Shown: positions 36,278 to 49,592, numbered from the stretch's first letter. The stretch is DNA of 64,000 nucleotides from Balaenoptera acutorostrata (GCF_949987535.1 NC_080082.1:31780011-31844010), one strand, 5' to 3'. Notes: a model not told the origin generated them from the sequence alone. Translations and numbers: made by a program.

Positions 36278-36650
36278 GACCTTTTATTTTATTTATTTAT
36301 TTATTTATTTATTTTTGGCTGTGTTGGGTCTTCATTGCTGTGCACAGGCTCTCCCTAGTTGCAGCGAGCGGGGGCTACCCTTCGTTGCACTGCATGTGTT
36401 TCTCATTGCCATGGCTTCTCCTGTTGCAGAGCGCGGGCTCTAGGCACATGGGCCTCAGTAGTCGTGGCATGAGGGCTCAGTAGTTGTGGTGCACGGGCTC
36501 TAGAGCGCAGGCTCAGCAGTTGTGGCGCACGGGCTTCGTTGCTCAGCGGCATGTGGGATCTTCCCCGACCAGGGATCGAACCCGTGTCCCCTGCACTGGC
36601 AGGTGGACTCTCAACCACTGTGCCACCAGAGAAGTCCCAACACCTTTTAG
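36278..36650 (-). mobile_element. CHR-type SINE in the old L1
   Basis: The body is about 36288-36638, with a TTTATTTATTTATTTATTT complemented tail and a CCACCAGAGAAGTCCC end. GACCTTTTAT and CACCTTTTAG are the worn target duplication. Confidence 0.92.
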
Positions 36651-36769
36651 ACATATAAAAGTTGAAAGAATTCATGACCATCAGACCTGCACTACAAGAA
36701 CTGTTAAAGGAAGTCTTTCAAGCAGAGAAAATGATAGGAGATAGAAACTGGCATCTACAAGAAGAAATG

Positions 36770-37004
36770 AAGAACACTGGAGGGACTTCCCTGGTGGTCT
36801 AGTGGGTAAGACTCCGCGCTCCCAATGCAGGGGGCCCGGGTTTGATCCCTGGTCGGGGAACTAGATCCCGAATGCATGCCACAACTAAGAGTTCGCATGC
36901 CACAGCTAGGAAGCCCAAGTGCCACAACTAATGATCCTGCATGCTGCAACTAAGACCCAGTACAGCTTAAATAAATAAATATTAAAAAGAAAAAGAACAC
37001 TGGA
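36770..37004 (+). mobile_element. CHR-related SINE, short subtype, in the old L1
   Basis: The body is 36782 to about 36992, with AGGGACTTCCCTGGTGGTC at the start and CAACTAAGACCCAGTACAGC before an AAATAAATAAAT tail. AAGAACACTGG is duplicated at both ends. Confidence 0.92.
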
Positions 37005-37329
37005 AATGGTATATATGTGGTTAAATATAAAATATATTTTTTCTTATTCTTAAAAGCTTATGCAAAGATAATTGACTGCTTAAAGGAAAATTAATAGAAA
37101 TTTAGTGTGGAGTTTATAACTTCTATATAGAAGTACAATATACAACAACAAAAGCACAAAGTCCAGGATGGGGGAAATGGAAATACACTGTGATATCATT
37201 CATATAATATATATGAAGAGGTATATTACAATTGAAGGTAAACTGTGATAAGTTAAAGATGTATACTGTTAATATTAAAGCAACCACTAAAAATGACAAA
37301 AAGTACTAAATAGTAGCTCAACAAAGGCT

Positions 37330-38215
37330 TACTTTGTGTGCCAGATGTCAATTTACCACCTCTCAGGTCTAAATCCATACTTCATTGTCTGCTCCTGCAA
37401 TAATGGAGTTGAAACCTGTACACATTTTTCCTTTGCCAGTGGCACAATGTCAAGCTTTGTTAGTAGGGGGCGCTGGAAGATTACTGGAAGATGAAGGGGT
37501 TTCAAATCCTGGTTCCGGGGTGTTCTCTTCGGCAGGCTACGGAAGAATACAGGAGCCAGCAGGACACAAAAGCACCCCATGGTTAACTTCACATGACACC
37601 TTCTTAGGCAGCTTCAAGGGAAGTTTTGAGTCATAACATCGGTCTATGGGCATTGTCTGCCCCCACCCCGCCGGTACCACACAAAGCAGATGCCCAATAA
37701 GACTCACTGACATGACACTGCAGCAAATTTCTCTAACATGTGGTGCTCCATGGCTATGCCCCCTCTAATGAAGTCTGGACTGCAGCCCTGGTGAGAGGTC
37801 CATGTCCAAGATTTTTTCCTTCCTTGAGTACTTTGTGTCCATCCTAGAGATGGTGGCTGCCCCATTTATCTGCTCTTTTTTGTACTTTTTTTTAAAAGAT
37901 TTTTTTGATGTGGACCATTTTTAAAGTCTTTATTGAATTTGTTACAATATTGCTTCTGTTTTATGTTTTGTTTTTTGGCCATGAGGCATGTCAGATCTTA
38001 GCTCCCCAACCAGGGATCGAACCCACGTCCCCTGCATTGGAAGCACGGAGTCTTAACCACTGGACCACAAGGGAAGTCCCTGTACTCTTTAAAATTTTCT
38101 TTATGCCTTAGTAGTCAGTCTCACATTAGACCAATCCTGTTTCAGTTAATAATTATTAATTAAAATCTCCCTGCTCATATTAATGTATAGTTTCTGTCAT
38201 CCCAATGGACCATGA
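37330..38215. other. Unidentified insertion inside the old L1
   Basis: L1 text stops near 37325 and resumes near 38218 (AATGGAATCATAAAAAT). The intervening DNA is GC-richer than the flanks (TAGGGGGCGCTGGAAG, CCCCACCCCGCCGGTACC). Apart from the SINE at 37889-38080 it matches nothing I can name. It may be an LTR or another mobile element. Confidence 0.45.
37889..38080 (-). mobile_element. CHR-type SINE
   Basis: Complement of the 8636-8837 subfamily: TTTTTGATGTGGACCATTTT, ACAATATTGCTTCTGTTTTA, CAGGGATCGAACCC and a GGGAAGTCCC end. Confidence 0.9.
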
Positions 38216-40929
38216 CCAACACAAATGGAATCATAAAAATTACTCTGTTAATACAAAAATAGGCAGGAAATAAGGGAAAGAGGAACAAAGAATACACGGG
38301 ACAAATATAAAATTAATAGCAAGATAGTAGGTTTAAACATATCAATATAATTAATCACATTAAATATAAATGGTTTAATCACCTCGATTATAAAACAGAT
38401 TGTTAAGTTGGATAAAGAAGAGAAGAATCAATTGTATGTTGCCTATAAGAAAGCCACTTTAAATATAAAAACAAACGGATTAAAAGTAAAAGGATGGAAA
38501 AAGATATTCCATGCTAACACAAACAGAAAACAGAAGCGACTATATTAATACCAAATAGAGCAGGTATCAGAGCAAAGAATATATGTAAAGCCAAGAACAT
38601 AAGCTATAGAACAAATCTAAATAAATGTAAACAAATTCAAAACATAAAAATTTGTTCTCTGATCACAATGGAGTTAAATTAGAAATCAATACCAAAAAGG
38701 TATCTGGAAAAAAATTCAAATATTTATAAATTAAATAAACATTTCTAAATAACTCACCGGTCAAATAAGAAATCAAAGGGGGGAATTCAAAAGTTTTTGA
38801 AACTGAATAAAAATGAAATGCACCTAAGACAACACTTAATGGCAAATGTATAGCATCAAACATCTATATCAGAAAAGAAGAGTTCAATCAATGACTTCAA
38901 TTTTTCAGTTTAAAAAAAGAGTAAATTAAACCCACAGTAAGCAAAAGAAATAATAAAAATATGAGAAATCAGTGAAATCTAAAGCAGGAAATAAGAGAAA
39001 ATCAATTAAACTCCATAAAACTGATAAACCTCTAGCTACACTAATCAGGAAAGAAAGAGAAAAGATATTAATTATCAATGTCATAAATGTACTCTATTAA
39101 CTGTACATTGAAAGGATAACAATGAAAACATTATGCCAAAAAATTTGACAACTTAGATGAAAATAAAAAATTCTGAAAGGCACAAACTACCAAAAGCTCA
39201 CTCATACATATAACCTAAGAGACATATGTTTATTAAAGAAATTAGATGTATAATTAAAAACATTCCCAAAAATAAAAGTTCAGGCCCAGATGGCTTCAAT
39301 ATTGAATTCTACAAACATTTAAGGAAAACAAAGAACTTCTACATGAAAACATAAGAAAAAATCTTGATGACTATAGGGTAGGCACAGATTTCTTAAATAT
39401 TAAACAAGCACAGTCTATAAAAGAAAAGTAATGAATAGGACTTGTTCAAAATTAAAAACTTTTGCACTTCAACGTATACTATTAAGAAGAGGCAAGCCAC
39501 AGACTAGGAGAAAAATTTTGCAAAACATATATCTGACAACTAGAATACTACAACTCAATAATAAAAAACAACCCAATTTTTTAAACGGGCAAACAATTTG
39601 GACAGAAACTTCACCAAAGAAGATACGTGGATGGCAGTAAGCACATGAAAAGATATTCAACATCATGAATGATTAAGGCAATGCAAATTACAATCACAGT
39701 AAGACACCACCACCCACTCCTTAGAATGGCTTAAATTATTTTCCCAGTGGAAATAAAAGTATTTACTTGCAAAGACTGTACACAAATGTTCATAGCATCT
39801 TTATTCACAGTAACCCCAAACCAGAAACAATATCCACCAACAAGTGAATGGATAAACAAATTGTGGTGTATCCATATAATGGAATACTACTTAGCAATTA
39901 AAAGGAATGAAATATTATACCTGCAACTACTGGATGAATCTCAAAATAGTTATGCTGAGTAGAAGAAGCCAGATTAAAAAAGAATACAAACAATATTTTT
40001 CCATTATACAACATTCTAGAAAATGCCAACTCATCTATAGTGACAGCAATCAGATCAGTGGTTGCCTTGGTGGCGGGGGGAGTGGAAGATGGAAGAAAGG
40101 ATTACAAAGGAACAACAGGGAACTTTTTGGGGTGATGAATATGTTAATTATCTTGATTGTGACGATGGTTTCCCAGGTATATACATGTCAAAATTTAGCA
40201 AATTGCATATTTTAAATATGTTCAGTTTATTGTATGTCAATTATACCTAAATTAAGCTGAAAATTTGATATAGAAAACAAATAGGTAAATGGTTATAGAG
40301 TGTAAGACTAAAAGCATATAGCCCCAAAATATAAAAAGTGATTATTTCTAGTTGATGAGATGAGGGGTGACTTTTCTTGTTTGTGCTTTCTAAATTTTTT
40401 CTAAATACGTTCAGTGGACATGTTTCACTTTTGTAGTTGTCAACTATCTATATCTCTTCACATACTAGACAGTCAACAGATGCTTAAACTAAATCATTTT
40501 TATTGATAAACTTGAAATATTATCAATTCTCAAAGGAGAAACACATATAAATATCTTACAAAGCTAGGTAAAACTTCAGTATCCACCATCATTTTAGATA
40601 ATTTATATATTATGTCTAAGCATATAATACTGGAGGTTCATGCATATTTGTAATATGGGTCTTATCTCCCTCATGAGTTACAAAAAAAGCAGAATGCCTC
40701 ATATATTGTCTTACATATGACAGGTGTTCAAAATGTTTACTGAATTTATAAACGAATGTCTTACAGACAAAGCTGTCTTAGAACTACAACTACATCAGTG
40801 CTTAGCACATAGTATGTTCTCAAAAATTTGTATCCAACTTTTAAGAAAACTTAAATCCCTCTGTTCAATATGAGTTTAACCTAAATGAAATACCAAACAA
40901 GGACCTCTTCTTATTTCATACATAGCACA

Positions 40930-41885
40930 GCACCACACGAAATCATAGATGGTGACAAAGTACTTATGAAATTGAATCCAAAATTTCTGGAATCACAAGC
41001 TTCCAACAAAAAAACACAGCTAAGAAATTACACAACAGTACTCAGATCCTGTGGCATTACATAGGATAAATAAAGCAAACGAGCTCCTTAAAGAAATGGC
41101 TGATTCCAGGTCTGAGGCAAGGAAATTAAATACATCTTCTTACACCAGAAAGCAGAAGTACTTAGAGACTAATGAGGACATGTTAGAAGGGCAAGAGTTG
41201 GCTTGCAAAGATTCCCCAGTGGCAAAATATTCAAAAAGAAAAATAATGGCAATGGATTATAACATATTCAATGTTTTTTTTAAATCCATGGGTCCAGCTC
41301 TTTATAGAAAAATCCCACCTATTAATTACAAAGGGGTGAAGGTACTTTTACTAAGTGATAAAACTTAGCATCACCAATAATGGGACAAACTAAAATCATG
41401 TCTCCTAATGTAACCCAATAGAAGTATACAAAAATCATCTATGTGGCACCCTTACCAATAAATGTTTAACTTGAATTATGACCAAACAACTAGAGAAATG
41501 CAGACAACAGGTCTGGACTTTGAAAAAAATGGTGACGTCAGGAAAGAACAACAAAAAGGCATGAAAAGCCTAAATTAGGTTAAAGAATATTAAAGAGACC
41601 TAACAACTAAATGCAATGCTTGACCTTTGATTGGATTCTGGATTTTAAAACAAACATCTATAAAAATTATTAGGATAATTTAAGAAATCTGAATTTGATT
41701 ATGTGATTTTCTGTTATTGATGTTTTATCACTTAGTAAAAGTAACTTTTATTTAAAATTAAAAATAGAGTGAGAAAGCGAATGTGGCAAAAAATGTGAGT
41801 CTATGTGAATGGTATATAGATGTCCATTGTATTATTCTTTCAACTTTCCTCTAAGTTTAAACTTTTTCAAAATAAAAAGTTAGGA
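40930..41885 (+). mobile_element. Old L1M-like 3' fragment (right part) and unassigned left part
   Basis: The right part (41395-41885) has AACTAAATGCAATGCTTGAC, ATTGGATTCTGG and a TTTCAAAATAAAAAGTTAGG end, as in L1M 3' UTRs. The left part holds a 105-codon frame (41051-41368) without homology. It is probably repeat or chance sequence. Confidence 0.45.
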
Positions 41886-42144
41886 AAAGCAAATAATACT
41901 TTCAATATAAACAGTTTGAAGAAATTCATAATATTGATATTTCTAATACTGCTTAAACTGACTTGAAGTCATCATTTTTCTTGTAAAATAACAAAAATAC
42001 AGATTTGCAGGCCTAGCCTTAGAAGTCAGTCTCTCTGTATTTGTAATGTCAGTACCCAGCACAGCAGTACCCAGCACCTGATATGTAAGTAGCAGGTGCT
42101 CAGTGAATACGTTTGCTGTTTATGCTCTTATGAGTTGAAACGGT

Positions 42145-42360
42145 AGAAAACACAGTGAATTTAGAGTTAAGTTTCTGCTAAACCATTAGTAGCTGTCCGG
42201 TTTTAGACAGGTCACTTTCCCTCTTGACACCTCAAATACTTGATCTGTAAACTCTGAGAAATAATACCAACTTATATATACCCCAGGTTATTACTAAAAA
42301 ATTCAAATAATGTAAGTAAAACCACTTAAAAATACTATGCAAATTGTTTTATTATTTCTA
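42145..42360 (+). mobile_element. MIR SINE, diverged
   Basis: AGACAGGTCACTTTCCCTC, TTGATCTGTAAACTCTGAG and a downstream AAATAATACCAACTTA match MIR weakly. Confidence 0.55.
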
Positions 42361-43660
42361 TCTCTAATTACACTCTCAATGCTTACCATATTAGTTTTTA
42401 AAAATTACTTTTAAAAGTCTTACTTTCATTTGAGGAATTTAGAGGAAAAAAATCCTGGGAAATTTATTTAGCAATATAATCGCTTATCTCTTAGTAACTA
42501 GTTATTTCTCTTTTGACAAAAAAGTAGTGCTGAAAGTTGACTCACATAGCACAGGGTTTTTTTTGTTGTTGTTTTGCTGGGTTTTTTTTTTAACACTTTT
42601 GTAATAGTTTGTAATAAATTTAAGTAGATTAGAAGCTCAAAAGAAAAGGGCCTTCTTTCTTGACTCTGCAATTTACAAGAGCCACTGGACCTTAGACAGT
42701 TATATATTATATGTACACATATTATAATATGTATATAAAATATATATGAAGGATCAAGTAAGTACAGACTGCCAAAATGTCATGAAACAAAGGGCTAATC
42801 TAGAAACTTAGAGGAATACCTTCTTTAAATTGTATGGATCAAAGAAATTGTTTGTAATTATCACTCATTCCAAATCACTTACTTAGAAAGCTAAGGGAAA
42901 GTGCTAGAAACTTCTATCAACTGAAACTGAATCACAAATGAAAAGAGAACATCTCTGAAATTATAATATAGATCAATGGGAAAGTATGACTTAATTTTCA
43001 ATTTGAGTTCTTCAAAGGCAAAGGACCATATCTGATTCATTTTTGTAACTTCAGTGTCCAGCATAATCTCTTACACCTGGTAGACATCTAATAAATACTG
43101 AACAAATAAAAGCAAAAATGGAACATTTCCAAAACACAGAGGTTATATAAAATTCATTCATTCACACATCTACAGTTTATATCTACATTTGACAGATACA
43201 GTAAGGATGCACTCTTTAACACTAAAAGGATAGTTATAAACTGAAGATACGTTGAAAGGTATACATGGAAAAAAAACCACACACACACAAAAAAACAAAA
43301 CCCAGCAAATCAAAAATATTTCTCAATTTGGAGACAACCAGTTGTAACTGTATCTTACAACACATAAATTGTAAGTGCCTCACCATAGTGTGGTATCATT
43401 CTCGCTTCTTAACACCCTTAAACACTATAAAAAGGAATGTTAAGCAGTTATATGACAGCAAGCAAAATGACCTAACACTGTTTTTGGTTTTTGTATGAGG
43501 ATAGAGTAAAATCTTATCCAGCTCTAAAATTCTATGATTCCATGAAATGTTCAATGTAAACTTGTACTGTTTTCAGGTATACAAACATATAATCATGTAG
43601 GGAAAAACTTTGCTTAAAGATTGGTCCTTAGCCATTATTATCTTGTAATAGCTTTAAATA
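42361..43660. other. Intronic sequence without recognised features
   Basis: AT-rich, with a TATA-rich patch at 42700-42745. A possible MIR-like end occurs near 43015-43100 (GGACCATATCTGATTC; TAATAAATACTGAA). Confidence 0.35.
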
Positions 43661-43674
43661 GAATATAATCCATA

Positions 43675-43752
43675 AAAATACTGAATCACTATGTTGTACA
43701 CCTGAAACTAATATAATATTGTAAATAATACAAAACTTCAATACAAAAAAAA
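43675..43752 (+). mobile_element. L1 3' terminal fragment
   Basis: CACTATGTTGTACACCTGAA and CTAATATAATATTGTAAAT plus an A tail are typical of artiodactyl/cetacean L1 ends. A similar, more worn stretch is at 44170-44235. Confidence 0.6.
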
Positions 43753-43849
43753 GACTGCCCTTTCATAATTTGTAAGGTATTAAATGCATAATAAATGTGC
43801 AAGTTATTATTTGCATAGTTGACCCGAGTAAATTATCAGATTTTATTTC

Positions 43850-43899
43850 ACTGAAAACTGCAGTCTAAGCTTCCTAAAGCTTAGACTGCAGTTTTCAGT
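43850..43899. repeat. Perfect inverted repeat, 23-bp arms, 4-nt loop
   Basis: Arm 43850-43872 (starts ACTGAAAACTGCAG, ends AAGCTT) is exactly complementary to 43877-43899, with CCTA between. The flanks do not continue the pairing. No repeat family is recognised around it. Confidence 0.97.
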
Positions 43900-43900
43900 A

Positions 43901-46084
43901 ACTTTGCACTTACTATCTCTTTCCATATATTACCCATACCATATTGTGTTAAAGTATTTCCTTAATTTAAAATCATTTCAGTCCAATTACCCAAACAAAC
44001 CTGATCTCCCATATTTAAGTACTCCAAAACAACTGTGTATTCATATTATCGTAATAGAATAAAGTTTGATGGCTCAGTAGCCCCTAACACATTTTTTTTC
44101 AATTTCATATATTAATAATGATAAGTAAATGACTGAGTGGTCCTAAGGTATTTGGAAGTGCACCTCATCAATAAAATTAAATACAATATACACCTGTAAC
44201 TTATATACATCAACCATACTTCAATTTAAAAAAATAGCAAGGGTAAAACATAAAAACAAAAACAAAAGACTTAAATACAACAAAACTTTGTTAGACCTAC
44301 TTTGAAGTTTGGCTTGAATCTCATGCGCTTCACACACTGCACTAATCCACAAATTTCTCACCAACTGCTGCCTCTTCCCCACCCCTGGAATTCACTTCCT
44401 GTTCACCTTTCACCCTTAAGTATGCATGTCAGAAGTCAACAGCCTTAAAGCTACTGTTAACAACTAGAGTTTCTGTTACTCAATGCAGAGCTCAATCCTT
44501 CTACAATATAGTACATAGTTTAATAATTCAGATCATATTTTAGAACTAGCTAATATTCCACAAATTCCCAGTCCAAACAGAACATTTTAATCTAGAAGAT
44601 TCGACAGAAATGTCAAAACTGAAAACTAGCCCACTATAACTGAAAAAAAGCAACTAAAAGGGAAATTCCTGCATAGAATTTCTATTTTGTGTTTTGGCTT
44701 AGCAAAGAATTTTGAAACTTCTTATAAGCAATACCTTGCCAAATGCATAAAGATTTAAACAAATTTTGATAAACAGAGGGATGTTACTTATAAAAATTTA
44801 AATTATTCAATGAAACAATCTAAATATTACTTAGGTAGTTTTTTCTCTTCTTGTCTAGGGCATAAGCGGAGCGTCAAGTTTTTAAATTATTCGTTATCTG
44901 TTGATTTTTTGATGTGGAAAAGTTACGACTATTAAAAAAAAAACAAACTCAAAACCAAAAAACAAAAAAAACTAGCAAAGAGCTTGGGATCCTCTGAATT
45001 CAATGGGTATGAGCAAAGTATAGCAAATTCCTTGCTTCAGGTTTACATTTAGTTTTAGAGAGGTTTTCCTCCTTTTTTTTTTTTTATAACGATTTCACTT
45101 ACAGGCAAAATTAGCTGTGCTTCTGCTTAAGATAACTTTCAAATATCTAATGTGTTCCAATAAATTCTTACTTAAGTGAGGGTGATTCCTGGAGGTGTAA
45201 CAATAACCATTACAAATTTGAACATACAAGACCTCCCTATAAAAATCTAAGATTTCTTTTCCTCTTTTCCTAACTGATCATTCTACCACCATCACCATCA
45301 CCCTTGGGAGGGGCGGGCAGGGAGCCATATAATTAAAGATTTTGATGCTTAATAGAATACATTTCAACTATCTGGAAAATTTACCTGTCTATGATAAATA
45401 ATTCCCTGATGTTCTTGGATAGCAGAGAACTTGTCACATTTCCTTACCTTTCTTCCTTATTTGTAATTGCCACTCAGGAGCTAAACAGGCAATATGAACG
45501 ATATATCTTACAAAGAAACCCAAAATTAACAACCATAGAATCTTAAGAGTTGAAAAGAACATACCAATTTAGTCCATTTTCCATCCACTGCAGGAATTCC
45601 TTCCGTGGCACATCTGAGCCATTCCATCTCCCTGCTTTCAGTGAAAGAGCTTTACTTCAAACTTCCTTATACTAATCTGCTTTTCTGTGACTTCCACTTA
45701 GTAAACCCAATTCTGACCTCTAAAGTCCTTCAAACATCTGAAGATAATTATCAGGTTTACTTTTAGGGCATTTGTTGTTATCATCTTAAACACAATCTTA
45801 TTTAAAAAATGTCAAAACACTTTTGGAAGCAACAGCTATTTCACTTTACTTTTGTTCTTTGTTGTTTTGGGGTTGTTTTTCCCTCTGATAATGAATAAAC
45901 TATCTGCCAATATAGCCAGAAAACATGAGATGAATGGTCTTCTCCACTTAAAGATTCTAAAGCAAGTTTCTGCCTCATCAGTAAGGTAGATTTTTGAAGG
46001 GGTGGAGGGTGAGGTGAGAAGGGAGAAATCATTTAGTATATTATTGTCATACATTACACTGCATTAATAATATACTTTGAAGTA
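43901..46084. other. Intronic sequence without recognised genes
   Basis: Nothing supportable apart from the worn L1-like end at 44170-44235, a CACCATCACCATCACCC patch near 45290 and short A/T runs. Confidence 0.35.
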
Positions 46085-46355
46085 AAGTGAAAGTAGTTAA
46101 GACCATATATAATGGAGTCAAATCTGATTTGAATCCAGTCTGGCCACTGGCTGTCTCTACACTGGCTGTGTGACTTGGGGTATATTACTTAACTTTTCTG
46201 TACCTCAGTTTCCTCCTGTGCAAACTGAAGGGAATAACTGACTCCAAATAAAAGGACTGTTGTGAAAGATCAATGTGTTAATAATATATGTTAAGTATTT
46301 ACAACAGTGTTTGGCACAAACATAGTGCTCTATCATAGTGCTAGTTATTCTAATT
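46085..46355 (+). mobile_element. MIR SINE
   Basis: TGTGTGACTTGGGGTATATT, CTGTACCTCAGTTTCCTCC, GGACTGTTGTGAAAGATC and GTGTTTGGCACA follow MIR. Confidence 0.85.
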
Positions 46356-46825
46356 TTTGCTTACTACTCTGTACCTACTTTAAATTGAACTATTACGGTA
46401 ATAAACACAACAAAAATATAAACATTTTAATTACCTTGATTCAGATTTTTCCAAATCTCAATAATAACTTTACTGTTATAAGGTATTTAGCAACCTTACA
46501 ACGGCAAACTTTTAGCCATTCAAAATCATTTTCAGAAAAATATTTTACGACATGAAAAATGTCTGCAACATATTAATTGGAAGGTTAAAAAAGCAATTTG
46601 CCAAACAGCATAAACTATGTGATCTCAACCTTGTTTCTTAAAAATGCAAAAATATGTAGGTGGAGGACAGGGAAGAGACAGACAACAGGTCTCACTGAAA
46701 ACTTATACAACAAAATGTCAACAGGGGTATCTTTTCATAGTCATATTACAAGTAACTCATTTTTCATCTGTTCTCTATGTGGTCCAATTTTAAAATAATG
46801 ATTATGTATTAAATTTTTCATCAGA

Positions 46826-46986
46826 AAAAAATCCAATATTTTATTATTTATTTATTTATTTGGCCGCACCGAGTGGCTTGTGGGATCTTAGTTCCCTGAC
46901 CAGGGATTGAACCCGTGCCCCCTGCAGTGAAAGTGAGGAGTCCTAACCAATGGACTGCCAGGGAATTCCCAAAAATCCAATATTTT
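46826..46986 (-). mobile_element. Short CHR-related SINE with 16-bp target duplication
   Basis: The body is 46843-46970: a TTATTTATTTATTTATTT complemented tail, GTGGGATCTTAGTTCCCTG and CAGGGATTGAACCC, ending CCAGGGAATTCCC. AAAAATCCAATATTTT is repeated on both sides. Confidence 0.93.
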
Positions 46987-49344
46987 AAAATGTGCCTTAC
47001 ATTGGCTGTTCTAACCTTTCTCTAAGTTTTTTTTTTTTAAGTTCATAAATAATGTAAGTTTCCCTACCTTCAGGGGAAAAAAAATAAAAAATTCAAGGTA
47101 GTAAATAAAGTAATAAATTCATCAGAATACAAAAGCCAACAAGGAATTATGTACAATTATATATATCATAAAATTCTATCTCCTATGTTGATTGCTATTT
47201 TAGCTATCCCACATATCTTTCACTGCTGTAGAACTTTTACAGTAAATTTAATTTACAAACATTGAGAGAACCACAGTGCTCCATAGAGTGTTTCCACTTT
47301 ACAAATAAGAAGACAAAAATGAAAGATTTTGTTACAAAATCGCAGTAGGTCATAAAAGAGCAATGAAAAGTTTATAGTATTATTCTCTCAAAATTCCTTT
47401 GCTATAAAAGTTAGAGATGAAAATAAGCTAGTATTTTCTCTATTATGTTTTGTGAGTATTTACATTTAGAAACACTTCCTGTAGCTTCTTGCCTTTTTTC
47501 TCTTCTCTTTTTAAAATGGTAAAATTCTAGAGTCAATTATATAAGAAATGTTCTCAGCAATATTCACTGTTTTTAATGACTGACACAGACTCTAAGACAT
47601 TTGAAATTATATCCACAAACACCCTACCTCAGTTGGGGAATAATAAAAAGCAAGGCTTAGAAATATTCTTTACATATCCCATATTCTCAGTAAAGCTTTC
47701 TAAAATTCTAAATAGAGTGCCAACCATGAGTTTTCAAACAGTAGATTAATAAGTATCTTGTTTTGGCTATAACAATATGTCCTTTTTTAAAATTTTGATA
47801 AACCAAAAATTATGCCACTTCATTGCTTTTTAATCTGTTAACTTCTATACACATATTTAACAATGCTAATTTAGTCTGAAATGAAATTACTACATTTAAG
47901 AGAGTTTAACAACAACAAAAAAACCTAGGAAAAAAATTATTTTCATAGAACCTGGGGAAAACTGTAGTAGTGCAACATTTTGTCTACGTCGTAACCATAA
48001 CTGTTCAAAAAATGCCAAAATTTACACAAAGACTTATATGCTCTGCCACAATTTGTCATAAATTATAAATATTAAATAATTTAAATTTCACATATTTAGG
48101 ATATCTGACATAATTCTGTACATATAACACCTATATGCAATCCATATTAATCATAATCATAATCTCCTACCTTCTCTACCAATCCACCTCTATTCTTCAC
48201 CCCGACAACGAGAAATGTCCAACTCTAAGTCTTAACACTAAGAAATAATAGGAAACTTGAGAACAGACTTTCAATAAGTCAGATAAGTATTCAAAGCCAG
48301 CTGCCCTTTATCAGTTTTTAAACATGTAACAAAAAGAGTAAGTTAGTAAAACAAAACAAACTCTGAAACAAAAAGGTGAGTAGATTTAAATAAAACCTTA
48401 TGAATGTATCAGTGTAGATAAGATGATTTATTAAAGGCTGCTGCTAATGCATCTGAAAAAAGTTTCTCTCAGATGGTATTAAGTACTGATATCTAAATAT
48501 TAGTATTAGGGACTACTTTAGATATTTATAATTATCCTCCATTCATTCCAAATCTATAAAAGGGAAACTTCTTTTTAAAGCTGGTAGAACATGTTTAGGA
48601 AAACATGAATAAAAAAAAATCCTCAGAAAAATACAATTAAGAAAAGAAGTTAATAAATTTCAGATTTCATAACTTCAATTATATGCTGGACAAATTAGTC
48701 AGTCAAGGTAGACAGATATCTACATAAAAAGTAGATAGATGACCCTAGGTTCAATCAATAGAGGTTTTTCCCCAGGGTCCTTCTAACTTAAGATGCTTGA
48801 TCCTCTTCCAGTAGAGGGAGCAAAATCATAATATTATTATATTCAGGCCACAAAAAGAAGGGGAGGAGGAGAGTTTACAAGTCCCTTTTAAATATCTTAA
48901 ATCTATCTAGACAATTCAAAAGCTGTACTGAAAATACCATGATCCCCAAAGGAAAAGAAAAAGATTTTATCTTTTTCAAACACTTCAAGGCTTTGAAATT
49001 AAAAAATGGTTCCTAAATACTTAGTTTCAAGAACCATGGTATATACTTCACTGTTCACCAAATCTCACAAGTAAACAACGTATTGAAGCATTTTATAAAT
49101 CTTTAATTTAACAACAAACTTTCAGAAAAATGATAAAATATTGCATTAAATACATTTTTAAAAATTTTAAAAGTAATACATTCACATGACAAAAGCTATA
49201 AAAAACAAAGGAAAGTGTAATTGCACTACCCTAAAACAATCTATTTCCTTTCAGTATTTTTCATATGTATATTTTCATCTGCTATGAAAAAAATTAATTT
49301 TAATTTAATTATTTAATTAAATTTAAAAATTAAATTTAATTATA
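46987..49344. other. Intronic sequence without recognised features
   Basis: AT-rich DNA. A palindromic TTTAATT-rich patch lies at 49290-49345. No gene, RNA or confident repeat is seen. Confidence 0.4.
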
Positions 49345-49592
49345 CTTATAAAAACATTTATTAAGTGCTTATTATATGCTAGGCATGGTTTTAAGCACTT
49401 TTACATGTTACAACTCTCTTCATCCTTATCAAAGCTCTTTTATTTTCCATATTTAAAGATGAAGCAAATGAGATGCATAGAAATTATTTAAATAGCTAAA
49501 AGTTACGCACCAAATAAGTAACATGAGCCAAGATTCTAACCCCGGTAGTCTGGAACCAAAGCCTGGACTCTTAACCACTTTACTGTGATCTT
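49345..49592 (-). mobile_element. MIR SINE, antisense
   Basis: CATTTATTAAGTGCTTATTA, GCTAGGCATGGTTTTAAGC, CCCGGTAGTCTGGAACC and GGACTCTTAACCACTTTA match antisense MIR. Confidence 0.85.

Larger units (their letters stand above)
34745..40262 (+). mobile_element. Ancient L1, ORF1 to 3' end, deleted and multiply interrupted
   Basis: L1M-like text in order: ORF1 region (CACAATGTCTGGCACC, AGTAGAGACATGGAAGAC, AGAATTCTATATCCAGCAAA), inter-ORF text (GTGATAAGTTAAAGATGTAT), the ORF2 endonuclease region at 38230-39060 (AAAAGTAAAAGGATGGAAAA, TCTCTGATCACAATGGAG), and the ORF2 end and 3' UTR at 39430-40262. Most of the reverse transcriptase is missing. Three SINEs and one unidentified insertion break it. 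Confidence 0.85.

Noticed and set aside
41051..41368. 105-codon + strand frame as a gene
   Set aside because: No known homology, no promoter or splice context, antisense to CHD9, and next to an old L1 3' end.
43850..43899. microRNA precursor
   Set aside because: The 50-nt perfect hairpin with a 4-nt loop is shorter and more perfectly paired than usual precursors. Without small-RNA evidence it is listed only as an inverted repeat.
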